DNA of 64,000 nucleotides from Leucobacter sp. cx-42 (GTDB lineage: Bacteria > Actinomycetota > Actinomycetes > Actinomycetales > Microbacteriaceae), in the NCBI RefSeq assembly GCF_014529985.1, contig NZ_JACVMU010000003.1, forward strand, positions 1-64,000, written 5' to 3'. The notes under the pieces were generated by a model. The model had not been told where the DNA came from. It did no database searches and saw only the letters and a program-made list of their open reading frames with translations. The translations under genes and the position numbers were made by a program. This document shows positions 54,355-63,367 of the stretch, in pieces (position 1 is the first letter of the stretch; every line of letters starts with the position of its first letter).

Positions 54355-55869
54355 TCAATGTGAGCCGACGGCTTCGGTACCCTTCGGCGTGAGAATAAAC
54401 ACGGTAACCGCGACAACAGTCATGAGCACGCCGCCAACGAGACCCGCGAGCTGGAGCGAATCAACGAATGCCTCAGCTGCGTGTTCCGCGAGTCCTGGGT
54501 TACCGATCTCCTCAGCGATCGCCACGGCCGCACCGAGCGAGTTCTCGGCCTCCACCGCGAGTTCTGCGGGGACGCCCGTAATCGCACCATTGCCGATCAT
54601 GGTCGCGCGGTAGAGCAGCGCAGAGATACTGCCAAGGATCGCGATACCGAGGGTCGCACCAAGCTCGTAGGACGTTTCTTCCAGCGCGCCAGCGTTGCCG
54701 GCTTTGTCTTCTGGCGATCCGCTCATGATCAGTACCGAGGCAATCGAGAGCGCGCCCATACCAACGCCGACGAGTGCGATGCACGCCATCACCATCGTGA
54801 GGGTGAGATTATCGGGGCGGATCGCCAGCATGAACATACCCAGCGCCGCAAAGCCGAGCCCGCCAGCGAGCACAGACCTGGTACCGATCAGGCGCGCGAG
54901 CGGCGGTGCCGCGAGTGAGGCGAGCGCTGCGGTGATCGCACCCGGGATCATACGCAGTCCTGCCTCGATCGGGCTTGCGCCGTCGACAAGCTGCATCCAC
55001 TGCGCAATGAGCAGCGAGGATGCGCCCATTGCGAAGGTCGAGCCGAACGCCGCGATGATGCCTGCCGTGAAGGTGCGACTCTCAAACAAGCGAAGGTCGA
55101 GCAGTGGCGCGTCGCTCTTCATACTGCGGCGGGCGAACCAGAAGAGTGCCACTGCGGCACCGAGCAGCGCTACCCACGCGAGCGGCACGGCGAAGCTTGC
55201 CTGCGCGGTGAAGTCCTTGATGCTCCAGACCAGCAGCACCATACCGACGAACGAGAGGACTGCCGCGAACGCATCCCAGCGGCCGGGGTTCGACACCTTC
55301 GACTCTGGCAGCAGAATGATGCCAGCAACCACCGCGATCACCATGAGCGGCGCGTTCACGAGGAACGCAGCGTGCCACGAGAAGTGCTCCAGCAGCAGGC
55401 CACCAACGAGCGGACCAATCGCGCCACCAAGACCCGACACCGCGGCCCACACGCTGAGCGCGGTCGCTCGCTCCTTTGCGTCAGTGAAGATCACGCGGAT
55501 GAGCGAGAGCGTGGTCGGCATAATCATCGCGCCACCAACGCCAAGCAGGGCGCGGATCGCGATCACATGGTTCGCCGTATCGGCGAAAAGCACAAGTACT
55601 GACGCCACCGCGAAAATCGCGTAGCCCAGCATGAGCATGCGCTTTCGACCCCAACGGTCGCCGATCGCCGCCATCGACACGAGCAGTCCGGCAAGAACGA
55701 GCGAGTAGATGTCAATGATCCAGAGCTGCTGCGTCGCAGTCGGATGGAGCTCGCCTGCCAGTTCGGGCATCGCAATGTTCAGGATCGTCATGTCCATGAT
55801 GACGACGAAGAGGCTCGCGCTGAGGACGACGAGCGCGCCCCACCGACGTGCGCGCGAAAGCTGAGTCAC
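54355..55869 (-). CDS. MFS drug exporter, DHA2 (14-span, EmrB/QacA) family
   Basis: The 504-residue protein has about 14 spans and DHA2 motifs: FVVIMDMTILNIAMPEL in span 1, GDRWGRKRMLMLG in the 2-3 loop and VGGAMIMPTTLSLIRVIF in span 4, followed by motif C-like GLGGAIGPLVGGLL. The family exports hydrophobic cations and antibiotics with proton antiport. It lies 56 bp after the tetR gene in the same direction and shares its promoter. Confidence 0.92.
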   Translation of the reverse strand: MTQLSRARRWGALVVLSASLFVVIMDMTILNIAMPELAGELHPTATQQLWIIDIYSLVLAGLLVSMAAIGDRWGRKRMLMLGYAIFAVASVLVLFADTANHVIAIRALLGVGGAMIMPTTLSLIRVIFTDAKERATALSVWAAVSGLGGAIGPLVGGLLLEHFSWHAAFLVNAPLMVIAVVAGIILLPESKVSNPGRWDAFAAVLSFVGMVLLVWSIKDFTAQASFAVPLAWVALLGAAVALFWFARRSMKSDAPLLDLRLFESRTFTAGIIAAFGSTFAMGASSLLIAQWMQLVDGASPIEAGLRMIPGAITAALASLAAPPLARLIGTRSVLAGGLGFAALGMFMLAIRPDNLTLTMVMACIALVGVGMGALSIASVLIMSGSPEDKAGNAGALEETSYELGATLGIAILGSISALLYRATMIGNGAITGVPAELAVEAENSLGAAVAIAEEIGNPGLAEHAAEAFVDSLQLAGLVGGVLMTVVAVTVFILTPKGTEAVGSH

Positions 55870-55925
55870 TTTGGGTTCCTTTTGAGGTGTTGTTCGTGAG
55901 GTGTTCTTCGTGCAGTGTGTGTTGG

Positions 55926-56531
55926 CTAGGAGCCAACTGGTTCGGTCACAGCCGGCTCGGTATCAGCCAGCTCGGTGTCGGAGATTGCGCCGAGGGCGCG
56001 GATCACCACACCCATCGCTGCCGTGTCCGGGAATTCGTCGTGCAAGGCGACGTGGACAACGAGCCCGTTGAAGTACTGCTCGAGCGCTCGTGCGGCCGGG
56101 GTACTCACGTACTCGCAGAGGATCGCGTTGAAGCGTGCCGACCAGGCAAGCTCGAGTTCGCAGGTCTTCGGGTCGGTAGTCGACGTGGTCACGAGCGCAA
56201 GGCTCGAACGGACCACCTGCTGGTCAGAGAGGAAGTCGAGCATGATCTGTGTGCACCCCGCAACGAAGTCGGGGGCTTCCGCGATCGTGCGCTCGATGCC
56301 GGTGAGCTCATCATTGAGGTCATCGGCGATGCACTGGAGTGCTGCCTCGCGAAGATCTTCGATCGACGCAAACAGTCTGGTCATCGAGCCAAGGGACTCG
56401 TCAGCGCGCGCGGCTACTGCGCGGTGCGTCAGCGAGGCAGAACCGCTCTCGATGGTCATGTCGGCTGCCGCGCGCAGAATGGCCTGACGGCGCGCTTCGG
56501 GATCGCGTTTGCGCGGCTTTGTCTCGGTCAT
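55926..56531 (-). CDS. TetR-family regulator of the DHA2 exporter
   Basis: The protein is 201 residues from the ATG at 56531, preceded by GGGGGAG; the GTG two codons earlier lies against that site. An N-terminal TetR HTH (about 10-56, RRQAILRAAADMTIESG, then SLGSMTRLF) is followed by a helical ligand-binding domain. It precedes the exporter and has a perfect palindromic operator 22 bp before its start, so it is very likely an autoregulated repressor released by an exporter substrate. Confidence 0.92.
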   Translation of the reverse strand: MTETKPRKRDPEARRQAILRAAADMTIESGSASLTHRAVAARADESLGSMTRLFASIEDLREAALQCIADDLNDELTGIERTIAEAPDFVAGCTQIMLDFLSDQQVVRSSLALVTTSTTDPKTCELELAWSARFNAILCEYVSTPAARALEQYFNGLVVHVALHDEFPDTAAMGVVIRALGAISDTELADTEPAVTEPVGS

Positions 56532-56553
56532 GACCACTCCCCCTGGCTTACGT

Positions 56554-56577
56554 TACAAATGTACCGTTACATTTGTA
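56554..56577. promoter_or_regulatory. TetR operator, TACAAATGTA-N4-TACATTTGTA
   Basis: The arms are perfect 10-bp inverted repeats with a CCGT centre, placed over the expected promoter of tetR and the exporter gene. Size and symmetry are typical of a TetR-family binding site. Confidence 0.85.
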
Positions 56578-56593
56578 CCATAAACGGCGTTCC

Positions 56594-56701
56594 TCCCCCA
56601 AGCCCACGCCTGCGAAAAGGGGGGTTTCCAACAAGATGAGGCGTTACATGCGCACGAAAGGGCTTGTTTCGGGAGAACGGGCCTGTTTCGCGACGTTGGG
56701 G
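56594..56701. repeat. REP-like palindromic element 3 (degenerate)
   Basis: CCCCAAGCCCACGCCTGCGAAA at one end and TTTCGCGACGTTGGGG at the other form an imperfect outer repeat, and AACAAG/CTTGTT an inner one. Read on the minus strand it contains CCCTTTCGTGCGCATG and GTTCTCCCGAAACAAGCC, matching the core and arm of elements 1 and 2. It lies between the tetR promoter and the csp terminator. Confidence 0.6.
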
Positions 56702-56775
56702 CTGAGCGGGCTGGAGTCGGGTCGGGGGTGTGGAAGAGCTTGAGAGCTGAGGACTGGGGCGTGTTTTGGGACACG

Positions 56776-56808
56776 AAAAAGGGCCCGTCCGAAAGAACGG
56801 GCCCTTTT
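56776..56808 (-). terminator. Terminator of the cold-shock gene
   Basis: AAAAGGGCCCGT pairs with ACGGGCCCTTTT, with A- and T-runs on both sides, 50 bp past the csp stop. Confidence 0.9.
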
Positions 56809-56857
56809 CACAGGGGTGGTGGGTAACCCGAGGGTCACCCACCCATCCAAGTAAGAC

Positions 56858-57061
56858 TTAGAGAGGGCGGATCGATGCCGCCTGGGGACCCTTGGGGCCC
56901 TCTTCGATCTCGAATTCAACCTTCTGGTTCTCTTCGAGGTTACGGTGGCCGAAGCCGATGATTGCACTGTAGTGAGCGAAAACGTCACGCGATCCGTCGT
57001 CGGGAGCAATGAAGCCGAAGCCCTTTTCCGAGTTGAACCACTTTACGGTGCCAGTAGCCAT
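56858..57061 (-). CDS. cspA: Cold-shock protein
   Basis: The 67-residue protein is a single cold-shock domain with RNP1 KGFGFI and RNP2 VFAHYS, starting [18 protein letters not shown]. The start at 57061 with AAGGAA upstream is preferred over the six-codon extension to 57079. It binds single-stranded nucleic acid and acts as an RNA chaperone. It is a single-gene unit with a strong terminator. The family is multi-copy in actinobacteria, so the exact paralogue name is uncertain. Confidence 0.96.
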   Translation of the reverse strand: MATGTVKWFNSEKGFGFIAPDDGSRDVFAHYSAIIGFGHRNLEENQKVEFEIEEGPKGPQAASIRPL

Positions 57062-57445
57062 GTTATTTCCTTCATTCATGGGTCGAGTTACGACCGGGGG
57101 TACCGCAGCGACGGCGTCGCCCCGGAGATTGTGGGCGCAGCTCGACGCAGCGATGACGCATTCAAGGGGAGAACCAACTGCATTGTTAGATCACCCGTGA
57201 TGCGAAAGAAGCTGAGGCTGTAAGCCTGGCGAGGTACTGCAAAAAGAACTAAAGCCGATCAAGTTGGGCCGCTGAGCGACCAATGAAACAAAAGAGTGCG
57301 CGGGCATCTATGACCACGTTCTCACGCGCATGACATCAGAGCCGAACGCTGTATTCAACAGTACATGGGTTAACCCGACAACGCACTGAATTTTTTGTGT
57401 GGCGGGCGATACAGAGCCGACTTTGCAGAGAAACGACGCCATCAT
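57062..57445. other. Non-coding region between phoH-like and csp genes
   Basis: The 384-bp gap has no credible gene. It contains AT-richer stretches suitable for the csp promoter and probably a long csp 5' leader, as is usual for cold-shock genes. No riboswitch fold or palindrome was found by eye. Confidence 0.55.
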
Positions 57446-58801
57446 CTACCGATCCAGGATGCCCGTGACGAGCGCCGCGATCTCGCTTCGCTCGCTGCGA
57501 GTCAGCGTCACATGGCCGAACAGACGGTGCCCCTTGAGCTGTTCAATCACCGCAGCAACGCCGTCATGCCGACCAACCCGGAGATTGTCACGCTGCGCAA
57601 CATCGTGCGTCAGAACCACTCGTGACCCGAGGCCAATTCGGCTCAGCATCGTGAACAGCACGTTCCGCTCGAGCGACTGTGCCTCATCGACGATCACGAA
57701 AGCATCGTGCAGCGATCGCCCACGGATGTGCGTGAGCGGCAGCACCTCGATGAGACCGCGCGCTTCAACCTCTGCGAGAACATTTGGCGAAACGATCGCT
57801 CCAAGCGTGTCGAATACAGCTTCAGCCCACGGGCCCATCTTTTCGTGTTGATCACCCGGCAGGTACCCAAGCTCCTGCCCACCCACCGCATACAGCGGCC
57901 GGAAGACCATGATCTTGCGATGTTCCTGTCGTTCGAGCACGGCTTCAAGCCCCGCCGCGAGCGCGAGCGCCGACTTTCCCGTGCCGGCGCTGCCGCCGAG
58001 CGAGACGATCCCAACCGACGAATCGAGCAGCAAGTCAATCGCAAGCCGCTGTTCAGCGCTGCGCCCGGTCACCCCGAACACCTCGCGATCGTCCCGCACG
58101 AGGCGCAAAGACTCGGGACCGGTCGTGCGCGCGAGCGCCGATCCGCCCCCTGACGACACAATGACACCGGTGCCGAGTGGCACGTCTGCGATCTCAGTCA
58201 GCCCATCGAGCTGGCCTTCAGCCCACAGATCGGCGAGCGGCTGCTCACCAACTTCGATGCTGACGACGCCGGTGTAGGAATCGTCCGTGGCGAGCTCCGC
58301 GCGGTATTCCTCTGCGCCAAGTCCGAGGGCGGCCGCTTTGACGCGCATCGGAAGATCCTTGGAGACGACCGTCACGTTCGGCATTTCGCTCGCAAGATTG
58401 AGGGCGACCGCGAGGATCCGCGAATCGTTATCCCCCAGGCGCATGCCACTCGGCAGCGCGGTCTCGTTCGAATGATTCAGCTCAACATAGACCGTGCCGC
58501 CCTGCTCCCCCACCGGCACCGGAAAATCCAAGCGCACGTGCTGGGCGCGCAACCCGTCCAACAGCCGCAATGCGGTGCGCGCGAAGTACCCGAGCTCGGG
58601 ATCGTGCCGTTTCTTCTCCAACTCAGAAATCACCACGACCGGAATCACTACGGCGTGTTCGGCAAACCTGAACATGGCGCGCGGATCACTCAGCAGCACC
58701 GACGTATCAAGCACGTAGGTGCGCTCAACCTGCGGCAGGGCCTCATGCGAAACGGTGCCAGCGAAATGAGCGGTGCGGTGGGTGCGTGGGAAATCAGTCA
58801 C
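57446..58801 (-). CDS. PIN-PhoH fusion ATPase (PhoH2 type)
   Basis: The 451-residue protein fuses an N-terminal PIN RNase domain (about 25-165, with Asp32 in [12 protein letters not shown]) to a PhoH ATPase domain with Walker [10 protein letters not shown] at 269-277 and VIVDEAQ as Walker B. Such PhoH2 proteins unwind and cleave RNA. It is alone in its unit, 201 bp from the divergent trmL-like gene. Confidence 0.93.
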   Translation of the reverse strand: MTDFPRTHRTAHFAGTVSHEALPQVERTYVLDTSVLLSDPRAMFRFAEHAVVIPVVVISELEKKRHDPELGYFARTALRLLDGLRAQHVRLDFPVPVGEQGGTVYVELNHSNETALPSGMRLGDNDSRILAVALNLASEMPNVTVVSKDLPMRVKAAALGLGAEEYRAELATDDSYTGVVSIEVGEQPLADLWAEGQLDGLTEIADVPLGTGVIVSSGGGSALARTTGPESLRLVRDDREVFGVTGRSAEQRLAIDLLLDSSVGIVSLGGSAGTGKSALALAAGLEAVLERQEHRKIMVFRPLYAVGGQELGYLPGDQHEKMGPWAEAVFDTLGAIVSPNVLAEVEARGLIEVLPLTHIRGRSLHDAFVIVDEAQSLERNVLFTMLSRIGLGSRVVLTHDVAQRDNLRVGRHDGVAAVIEQLKGHRLFGHVTLTRSERSEIAALVTGILDR

Positions 58802-59002
58802 GGGGACTCCTTCGAGACGGTTACTTCTCGCAGGGCGGCTATCCCTTTCTCACTGCGGTGAAAGTTCACCGCCCCGACCAGGCACGTTGCCCGATACCGC
58901 CAACGGTACGAGCCGAAAGCAGCCCGCAACACCACTGCCAGATGAACGAATGGTGAAGTCTCGACGCCCGCATACCCAGCGCGACCGGGTACCCTTTTAC
59001 GG

Positions 59003-59464
59003 GTGAGCCGCATTTTGTTCTTCGAACCACGTATCGCCGGGAATACCGGAAGCACCATCCGATTGGCCGCCGGCACCGGCGACGAACTCCACATCGTGAA
59101 GCCGTTGTTCGACTTCGAAGACGCGAAGCTTCGCCGCGCAGGTCTCGACTACCACGACCTCGCAAATGTCACCGTGCACGAGACCCTTGAGGACGCCCTC
59201 GAGGTGCTGCTCCCCGCGCGCCTGTTCGCGTTCACCGCGCACACCACCACGCGGTACACCGACGTGCAGTACGAACCGACCGACATTCTCATGTTCGGCC
59301 CAGAGCCCACCGGCCTGCCCGTCGAGGTGCTTGAGCACCCGGCAGTGACCGCCCACCTTCGCATTCCCATGCTTGAAGGCAGGCGGTCAATGAACCTCGC
59401 CAACTGCGCAGCAATCGCAGCGTACGAGGCGTGGCGCCAGCAGGGCTTCCCCGGCGCGAAGTAA
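59003..59464 (+). CDS. tRNA 2'-O-methyltransferase, TrmL-like (SPOUT)
   Basis: The 153-residue protein starts with GTG and has SPOUT motifs: FEPRIAGNTGSTIRLAAGTG at the N-terminus, ILMFGPEPTGLP near 95-106 and a knot segment LRIPMLEGRRSMNLANCAAI. TrmL methylates the ribose at position 34 of tRNA-Leu. Four bases separate its stop from the oxidoreductase gene. Confidence 0.92.
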   Translation: MSRILFFEPRIAGNTGSTIRLAAGTGDELHIVKPLFDFEDAKLRRAGLDYHDLANVTVHETLEDALEVLLPARLFAFTAHTTTRYTDVQYEPTDILMFGPEPTGLPVEVLEHPAVTAHLRIPMLEGRRSMNLANCAAIAAYEAWRQQGFPGAK

Positions 59465-59468
59465 GCGC

Positions 59469-60941
59469 ATGACCGCAGCCGTCGTCGGCGCAGGCCCCAA
59501 TGGCCTTGCCGCAGCCGTCACCCTCGCCCGCGCAGGCGTCTCGGTCACGGTCTACGAGGCAGCAGAAACCATCGGCGGCGGCACACGCACGTTTGAGATC
59601 GTCGAACCAGGTGTGCTGCATGACATGTGCTCCGCGATTCACCCCACAGCGGTGGCCACTGGCTTTTTCAAGGCCTTCGAGCTCGAGAAGCGCATGGAGT
59701 TCGTGACGCCCGAAGCGTCGTACGCGAACCCCCTCGACGCAGCAGGCGGAAGCCCTGACAATCGCGCGGCGATCGCATACCGAGATCTCGCTCGCACCGC
59801 AGACGAGCTCGGCCGCGATGGCAAGCGATACGCAGATTTTTACGCCCCGCTGCTCAACCGTCTCGACGGCGCGATCGACTTCGCGTTCGGCGGCAGCATG
59901 CTGCGCATGCCTCGCGACCTCCTCGCGGCAGCGGCAACCGGCCTGCGCACCTTCGAGCAGGGCACGCCACTCTGGAACCAGCGCTTCACCGAGCCTGCTG
60001 CGCCGGCCCTCATCTCCGGCGTCGCCGCACACAGCATTGGCAAAATGCCGAACCTCGCAACCTCAGCGGTCGGCGTCATGCTCGGTGCGCTCGGCCATGC
60101 GGACGGCTGGCCAGTCCCGGTTGGCGGCTCCCGCGCCATCACCGACGCCCTCGCGGCCGACCTCGTTGCGCACGGGGGCACGATCCGCACCAATCACGCA
60201 GTGAGCGACATTGGCGAGCTTGATAGCTTCGATACCGTGTTCTTCGACACGTCTGCGCGCGGCCTCGCGGAAATCGCCGGGCGACGACTCCCCGCTCGCT
60301 ACCTGCGCGCGCTGCGCCGCTTCAAGTTTGGCGACGCGGCCACCAAGGTCGATATGGTGCTCGACGGCCCGATTCCGTGGGCTGACGAACGTGTCTCACT
60401 CGCGCCGACCGTGCACCTTGGCGGATCGCGCGCCGAGGCCGCCCGCGCAGAGCTCGCGGTGTCCCGCGGTCAGCATCCAGATCGCCCGTACGTGCTGCTC
60501 GCGCAGCCGACTGCGTTTGATCCGCGCCGAAATCCTGCCGACGCAAATGCGGTCTGGAGCTACACCCACGTTCCTGCCAATTCCAGTATCGATGTGTCAG
60601 AGCGGGTCATCGCGCAGATCGAGCGGTACGCGCCTGGCGTACGGGACCGCATTCGGTCGGTGCACGTGACCACAGCAGCGGATCTCGCGGGCTACAACCG
60701 CAACTACGTTGGCGGCGATTTCAGCGCTGGCGCGGTGTCGCTCCCCCAGCTCCTCGCCCGTCCGACGCTTGCTGCGGCGCCGTGGAAGACTCCCGCAAAG
60801 GGCGTGTATCTGTGCTCCTCGGCAACGCCTCCTGGGCCTGGGGCGCACGGCCTGTCCGGCTGGTACGCGGCGCTGCGTTCCCTGCGCGATGACTACGGCT
60901 TACCCGCACCTGACCTCGGCCTCGCAGCAGGGCCACAGTAA
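59469..60941 (+). CDS. FAD-dependent oxidoreductase, phytoene desaturase-like
   Basis: The 490-residue protein has the N-terminal dinucleotide motif VVGAGPNGLAAAVTLARAG and ETIGGGTRTFE, and a C-terminal YLCSSATPPGPGAHGLSGWYAA. This matches NAD(P)/FAD proteins related to CrtI and pyridine nucleotide-disulfide oxidoreductase domain 2 (PYROXD2). No carotenoid genes are nearby, so a carotenoid role is not supported. It is four bases from trmL and ten from the AI-2E-type permease gene. Confidence 0.85.
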   Translation: MTAAVVGAGPNGLAAAVTLARAGVSVTVYEAAETIGGGTRTFEIVEPGVLHDMCSAIHPTAVATGFFKAFELEKRMEFVTPEASYANPLDAAGGSPDNRAAIAYRDLARTADELGRDGKRYADFYAPLLNRLDGAIDFAFGGSMLRMPRDLLAAAATGLRTFEQGTPLWNQRFTEPAAPALISGVAAHSIGKMPNLATSAVGVMLGALGHADGWPVPVGGSRAITDALAADLVAHGGTIRTNHAVSDIGELDSFDTVFFDTSARGLAEIAGRRLPARYLRALRRFKFGDAATKVDMVLDGPIPWADERVSLAPTVHLGGSRAEAARAELAVSRGQHPDRPYVLLAQPTAFDPRRNPADANAVWSYTHVPANSSIDVSERVIAQIERYAPGVRDRIRSVHVTTAADLAGYNRNYVGGDFSAGAVSLPQLLARPTLAAAPWKTPAKGVYLCSSATPPGPGAHGLSGWYAALRSLRDDYGLPAPDLGLAAGPQ

Positions 60942-60951
60942 GCTCCTCTCT

Positions 60952-62031
60952 ATGAGTGAAACTCCAGGATCCGGGTACGGCAAGCTCCGCAGGTTGGGCA
61001 TGGGCAGCTGGTCCGCGATTGGCATCATCCTGCTGGTCCTGGTGATCGCCGCCGGCCTCACGGCGTTGAGCAACATTGTGGTTCCGCTCGTGATCGCGGT
61101 CATCCTCGGCACCGTGCTTGAGCCGATCGTGACCTGGCTGACGAAGTACCGCATTCCTCGCACGCTCGCGGCGACGATCGTGCTCTTGCTCGCGTGCGCG
61201 GTCACGACCATCCTCACCATCATTCTCGTGCGCGGGTTTGTGCACCAGATTCCGGAAATCTCGCATCAGCTCGCTCGCGGCTGGGTGCAGTTCACCAGTT
61301 GGATGCAGACCCTTGACCTTGATTCGAGCTGGCTCGACCAGCTCCGTGCCGCAGGTGACAACCTCATCGGGAAGCTGAGCGGAGGCGCGCTTGGCCTCGT
61401 GACGAGTGCGGTCTACGGGACCATCACCCTGGCCCTTGGCGTCTTCTTCGCGATCTACTTCCTGTTCTTCGTCCTGCGTGACGGCCGCATGTTCCCAGCG
61501 TGGCTCGCACGGGTGACTGGCCAAGATCAGGCACTCTTCACCGAGATCGACACGCAGGTGCAGCAGTCGCTGCGCGGCTACTTCAGCGGCACCGCAGTCA
61601 CCGCACTCATCACCGGTCCAATTTTTGTCATTCCCCTGTTGATTCTCGGCATCCCGCTCGTGATCCCGATGATCATTCTGTACTTCGTGCTGTCGTTTAT
61701 TCCGTTCCTCGGCGCCTGGCTCACTGGTGTCTTCGCGATCCTCATCGCGTTCGGCTACGGCGGCCCCTCGGCCGCGCTCATCGTCGGCCTGGGTCTCCTC
61801 ATTTCGAACGGCCCGATCCAGAACGTGGTGAGCGCTTGGGCACTCGGCTCGTCGCTCAAGATCCACCCTGTCACTGTGCTCGTAGCGACCATGGCCGGCG
61901 GTGTCATCGCTGGCGCACTCGGCATGGTGCTCGGCCCGCCGGTCATGTCGGCACTGCAGCGTTCATACAATGTCGTGCGCGAACACCGCGCGAAGGACAC
62001 ACAGCACACCCCAGCATTGGAGTCAGCATGA
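60952..62031 (+). CDS. AI-2E family transporter (UPF0118/PerM-like)
   Basis: The 359-residue protein starts at the ATG at 60952; the longer frame runs antisense-like through the upstream gene. It has about seven to eight spans and family blocks VVPLVIAVILGTVLEPIVTWL and SFIPFLGAWLTGVFAILIAFGYGG near residue 250. Family members export autoinducer-2 or act as Na+/H+ antiporters. The stop overlaps the YbaK gene by 4 bp. Confidence 0.9.
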   Translation: MSETPGSGYGKLRRLGMGSWSAIGIILLVLVIAAGLTALSNIVVPLVIAVILGTVLEPIVTWLTKYRIPRTLAATIVLLLACAVTTILTIILVRGFVHQIPEISHQLARGWVQFTSWMQTLDLDSSWLDQLRAAGDNLIGKLSGGALGLVTSAVYGTITLALGVFFAIYFLFFVLRDGRMFPAWLARVTGQDQALFTEIDTQVQQSLRGYFSGTAVTALITGPIFVIPLLILGIPLVIPMIILYFVLSFIPFLGAWLTGVFAILIAFGYGGPSAALIVGLGLLISNGPIQNVVSAWALGSSLKIHPVTVLVATMAGGVIAGALGMVLGPPVMSALQRSYNVVREHRAKDTQHTPALESA

Positions 62032-62480
62032 CCGAGCGCGCCCAGCAAGACGCCGATGCCCGCGGGCTCACGGTTGAGTTTCTTACGCGGGAAACCACCG
62101 GCCGCCCCACCCTCGCGGACTTCGACGGCACCCCCGTCGCTAAGAGCGTGGTCGTAAAGCAGGGCGACACCTTTGCGTTCGTCATCGCGCCACTCGCGTC
62201 ACGGTTCAGCTGGCCGCGCCTGCGCAAGCACCTCGGCGCGAACCGCGTCTCACTGCCAGATGCCGAGGTCGCTTTCGAGGCAACCGGCTACCACCCGGGC
62301 ACCATCAGCCCGCTCGGCGCGAAGACCCCCTGGCCGGTGTACATCGATGTGCGCCTTGCAGGTACACAGATCATGCTCGGCGCAGGCCAGCCGCAGACGG
62401 CAGCGCGCGTGAGCGTTGATGAGTTCGCAGCCGCCTACGACGCTGAGTTCGTCGATTTGGCGGATCCCATCACCGAGTAA
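62028..62480 (+). CDS. YbaK/EbsC-family aminoacyl-tRNA deacylase
   Basis: The 150-residue protein has the YbaK fold pattern: KSVVVKQGDTFAFVIAPLASRFS in the first half and GYHPGTISPLGAKTPWPVYID in the second, the GtiSPlG loop being the family hallmark. It hydrolyses mischarged tRNAs. Its start overlaps the permease stop by 4 bp and it converges with the marR-like gene with no gap. Confidence 0.9.
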   Translation: MTERAQQDADARGLTVEFLTRETTGRPTLADFDGTPVAKSVVVKQGDTFAFVIAPLASRFSWPRLRKHLGANRVSLPDAEVAFEATGYHPGTISPLGAKTPWPVYIDVRLAGTQIMLGAGQPQTAARVSVDEFAAAYDAEFVDLADPITE

Positions 62481-62930
62481 TCAGTCATCCTTGCGGTGGA
62501 CTGAATCAATCAACACCGAAAGCTCATCACGGAGCGCCATCAGCTGCTCGACCGGCAATCCCAATCGGTCGACTACGGCCGGCGGCACCGCGAGCGCTTT
62601 CTCTCGCAATGCCATGCCAGCGGCAGTCGGCACAAGCGCAAAGGTGCGCTCGTCACCGTCGACTGGCACGCGCTCAATCAGCCCCGACTGTTCGAGCCGC
62701 TTAATGAGCGGCGAAAGTGTTGCGGGGTCAAGGTGCAGCATTTCCACGACCTCGCGGAAGCGCAGGGGCGCATCACCCCAGAGCGCAAGCATCACCAGGT
62801 ACTGCGGGTGCGTCAGCCCGAGCGGCTCGAGAATCGGCCGGTAAATTCCAATGACGCTGCGGCTCGCTACGGAAAGTGCAAAGCACACTTGGCGGTCGAG
62901 TTCGAGTGCATCGTCTGGGCTGAGTTCCAC
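62481..62930 (-). CDS. ohrR: MarR-family regulator, OhrR-like
   Basis: The 149-residue winged-helix regulator has the OhrR N-terminal pattern QVCFALSVASR with the redox-sensing Cys16, and LGLTHPQYLVMLALWGD. OhrR repressors are inactivated by organic hydroperoxides oxidising this cysteine. The GTG start follows a TAGTAT -10-like box by six bases, so the transcript is probably leaderless. The usual target gene ohr is not in the window; the divergent small CxxC protein gene is the visible neighbour. Confidence 0.85.
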   Translation of the reverse strand: MELSPDDALELDRQVCFALSVASRSVIGIYRPILEPLGLTHPQYLVMLALWGDAPLRFREVVEMLHLDPATLSPLIKRLEQSGLIERVPVDGDERTFALVPTAAGMALREKALAVPPAVVDRLGLPVEQLMALRDELSVLIDSVHRKDD

Positions 62931-62936
62931 CCCGCA

Positions 62937-62994
62937 ATACTACCCTCGTTCGCGCACAAACGAACATGCTATGATTTCGTTTGTGCGCGAACGA
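62937..62994. promoter_or_regulatory. 49-bp OhrR-type operator with divergent leaderless promoters
   Basis: A perfect 19-bp inverted repeat (62946-62964 and 62976-62994) has an 11-bp spacer. Each arm is itself a GTTCG-N8-CGAAC site. On the right, TATGAT (62970-62975) lies seven bases before a GTG at 62983; on the left, TAGTAT (62937-62942, minus strand) lies six bases before the GTG at 62930. Both genes thus look leaderless, with the promoters buried in the operator. Confidence 0.75.
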
Positions 62995-63255
62995 AGAAGA
63001 AGACTCTGGCATGAAACACCGTGGGACGGCGATCCTGGCTTGGCGCCCTTCCTCCGACGACTGATCTATCAGTTCTCCGGCCCATCGCAGCTGGGCAAGC
63101 GTGGCGAGCCAGCGTATGTGCGCCCCGCAAACCCCGCCTGCCCAATCTGCAAATCCCCCATGGATCAGCATCACTTCGATCGCGGCGGTCCGGGCAAGCC
63201 AACTCATTTCCGTTGCCCACCTCCGCAAGATCACAGCGAAGAAGCAACAGTCTAG
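62983..63255 (+). CDS. Small CxxC/His protein divergent from ohrR
   Basis: The protein is 90 residues from the GTG at 62983, with an ATG at 62971 as an alternative; neither has a ribosome-binding site, which fits a leaderless message. It is basic (RERRRRLWHETPWD) and has a CPIC pair with downstream His and Cys (DQHHFDRGGPGKPTHFRCP), a likely small zinc-binding unit. Conserved hypothetical proteins of this form occur in Microbacteriaceae, as far as I recall. It is probably under control of the OhrR-like repressor. Confidence 0.75.
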   Translation: MRERRRRLWHETPWDGDPGLAPFLRRLIYQFSGPSQLGKRGEPAYVRPANPACPICKSPMDQHHFDRGGPGKPTHFRCPPPQDHSEEATV

Positions 63256-63367
63256 GTATCTCCTGTGAGGTAACCACAGAATTGCTTGCAGGGAATTCCC
63301 AGTGGGCATACAGTGCAATTACACCCCCAAAACATACCTTGGGGAGTCCCACAAGAGAGGAAGACCA

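Noticed and set aside
59469-60941. Carotenoid desaturase assignment for the FAD oxidoreductase
   Set aside because: The fold is similar, but no crt genes are nearby and the sequence fits broader CrtI/PYROXD2-like oxidoreductases.
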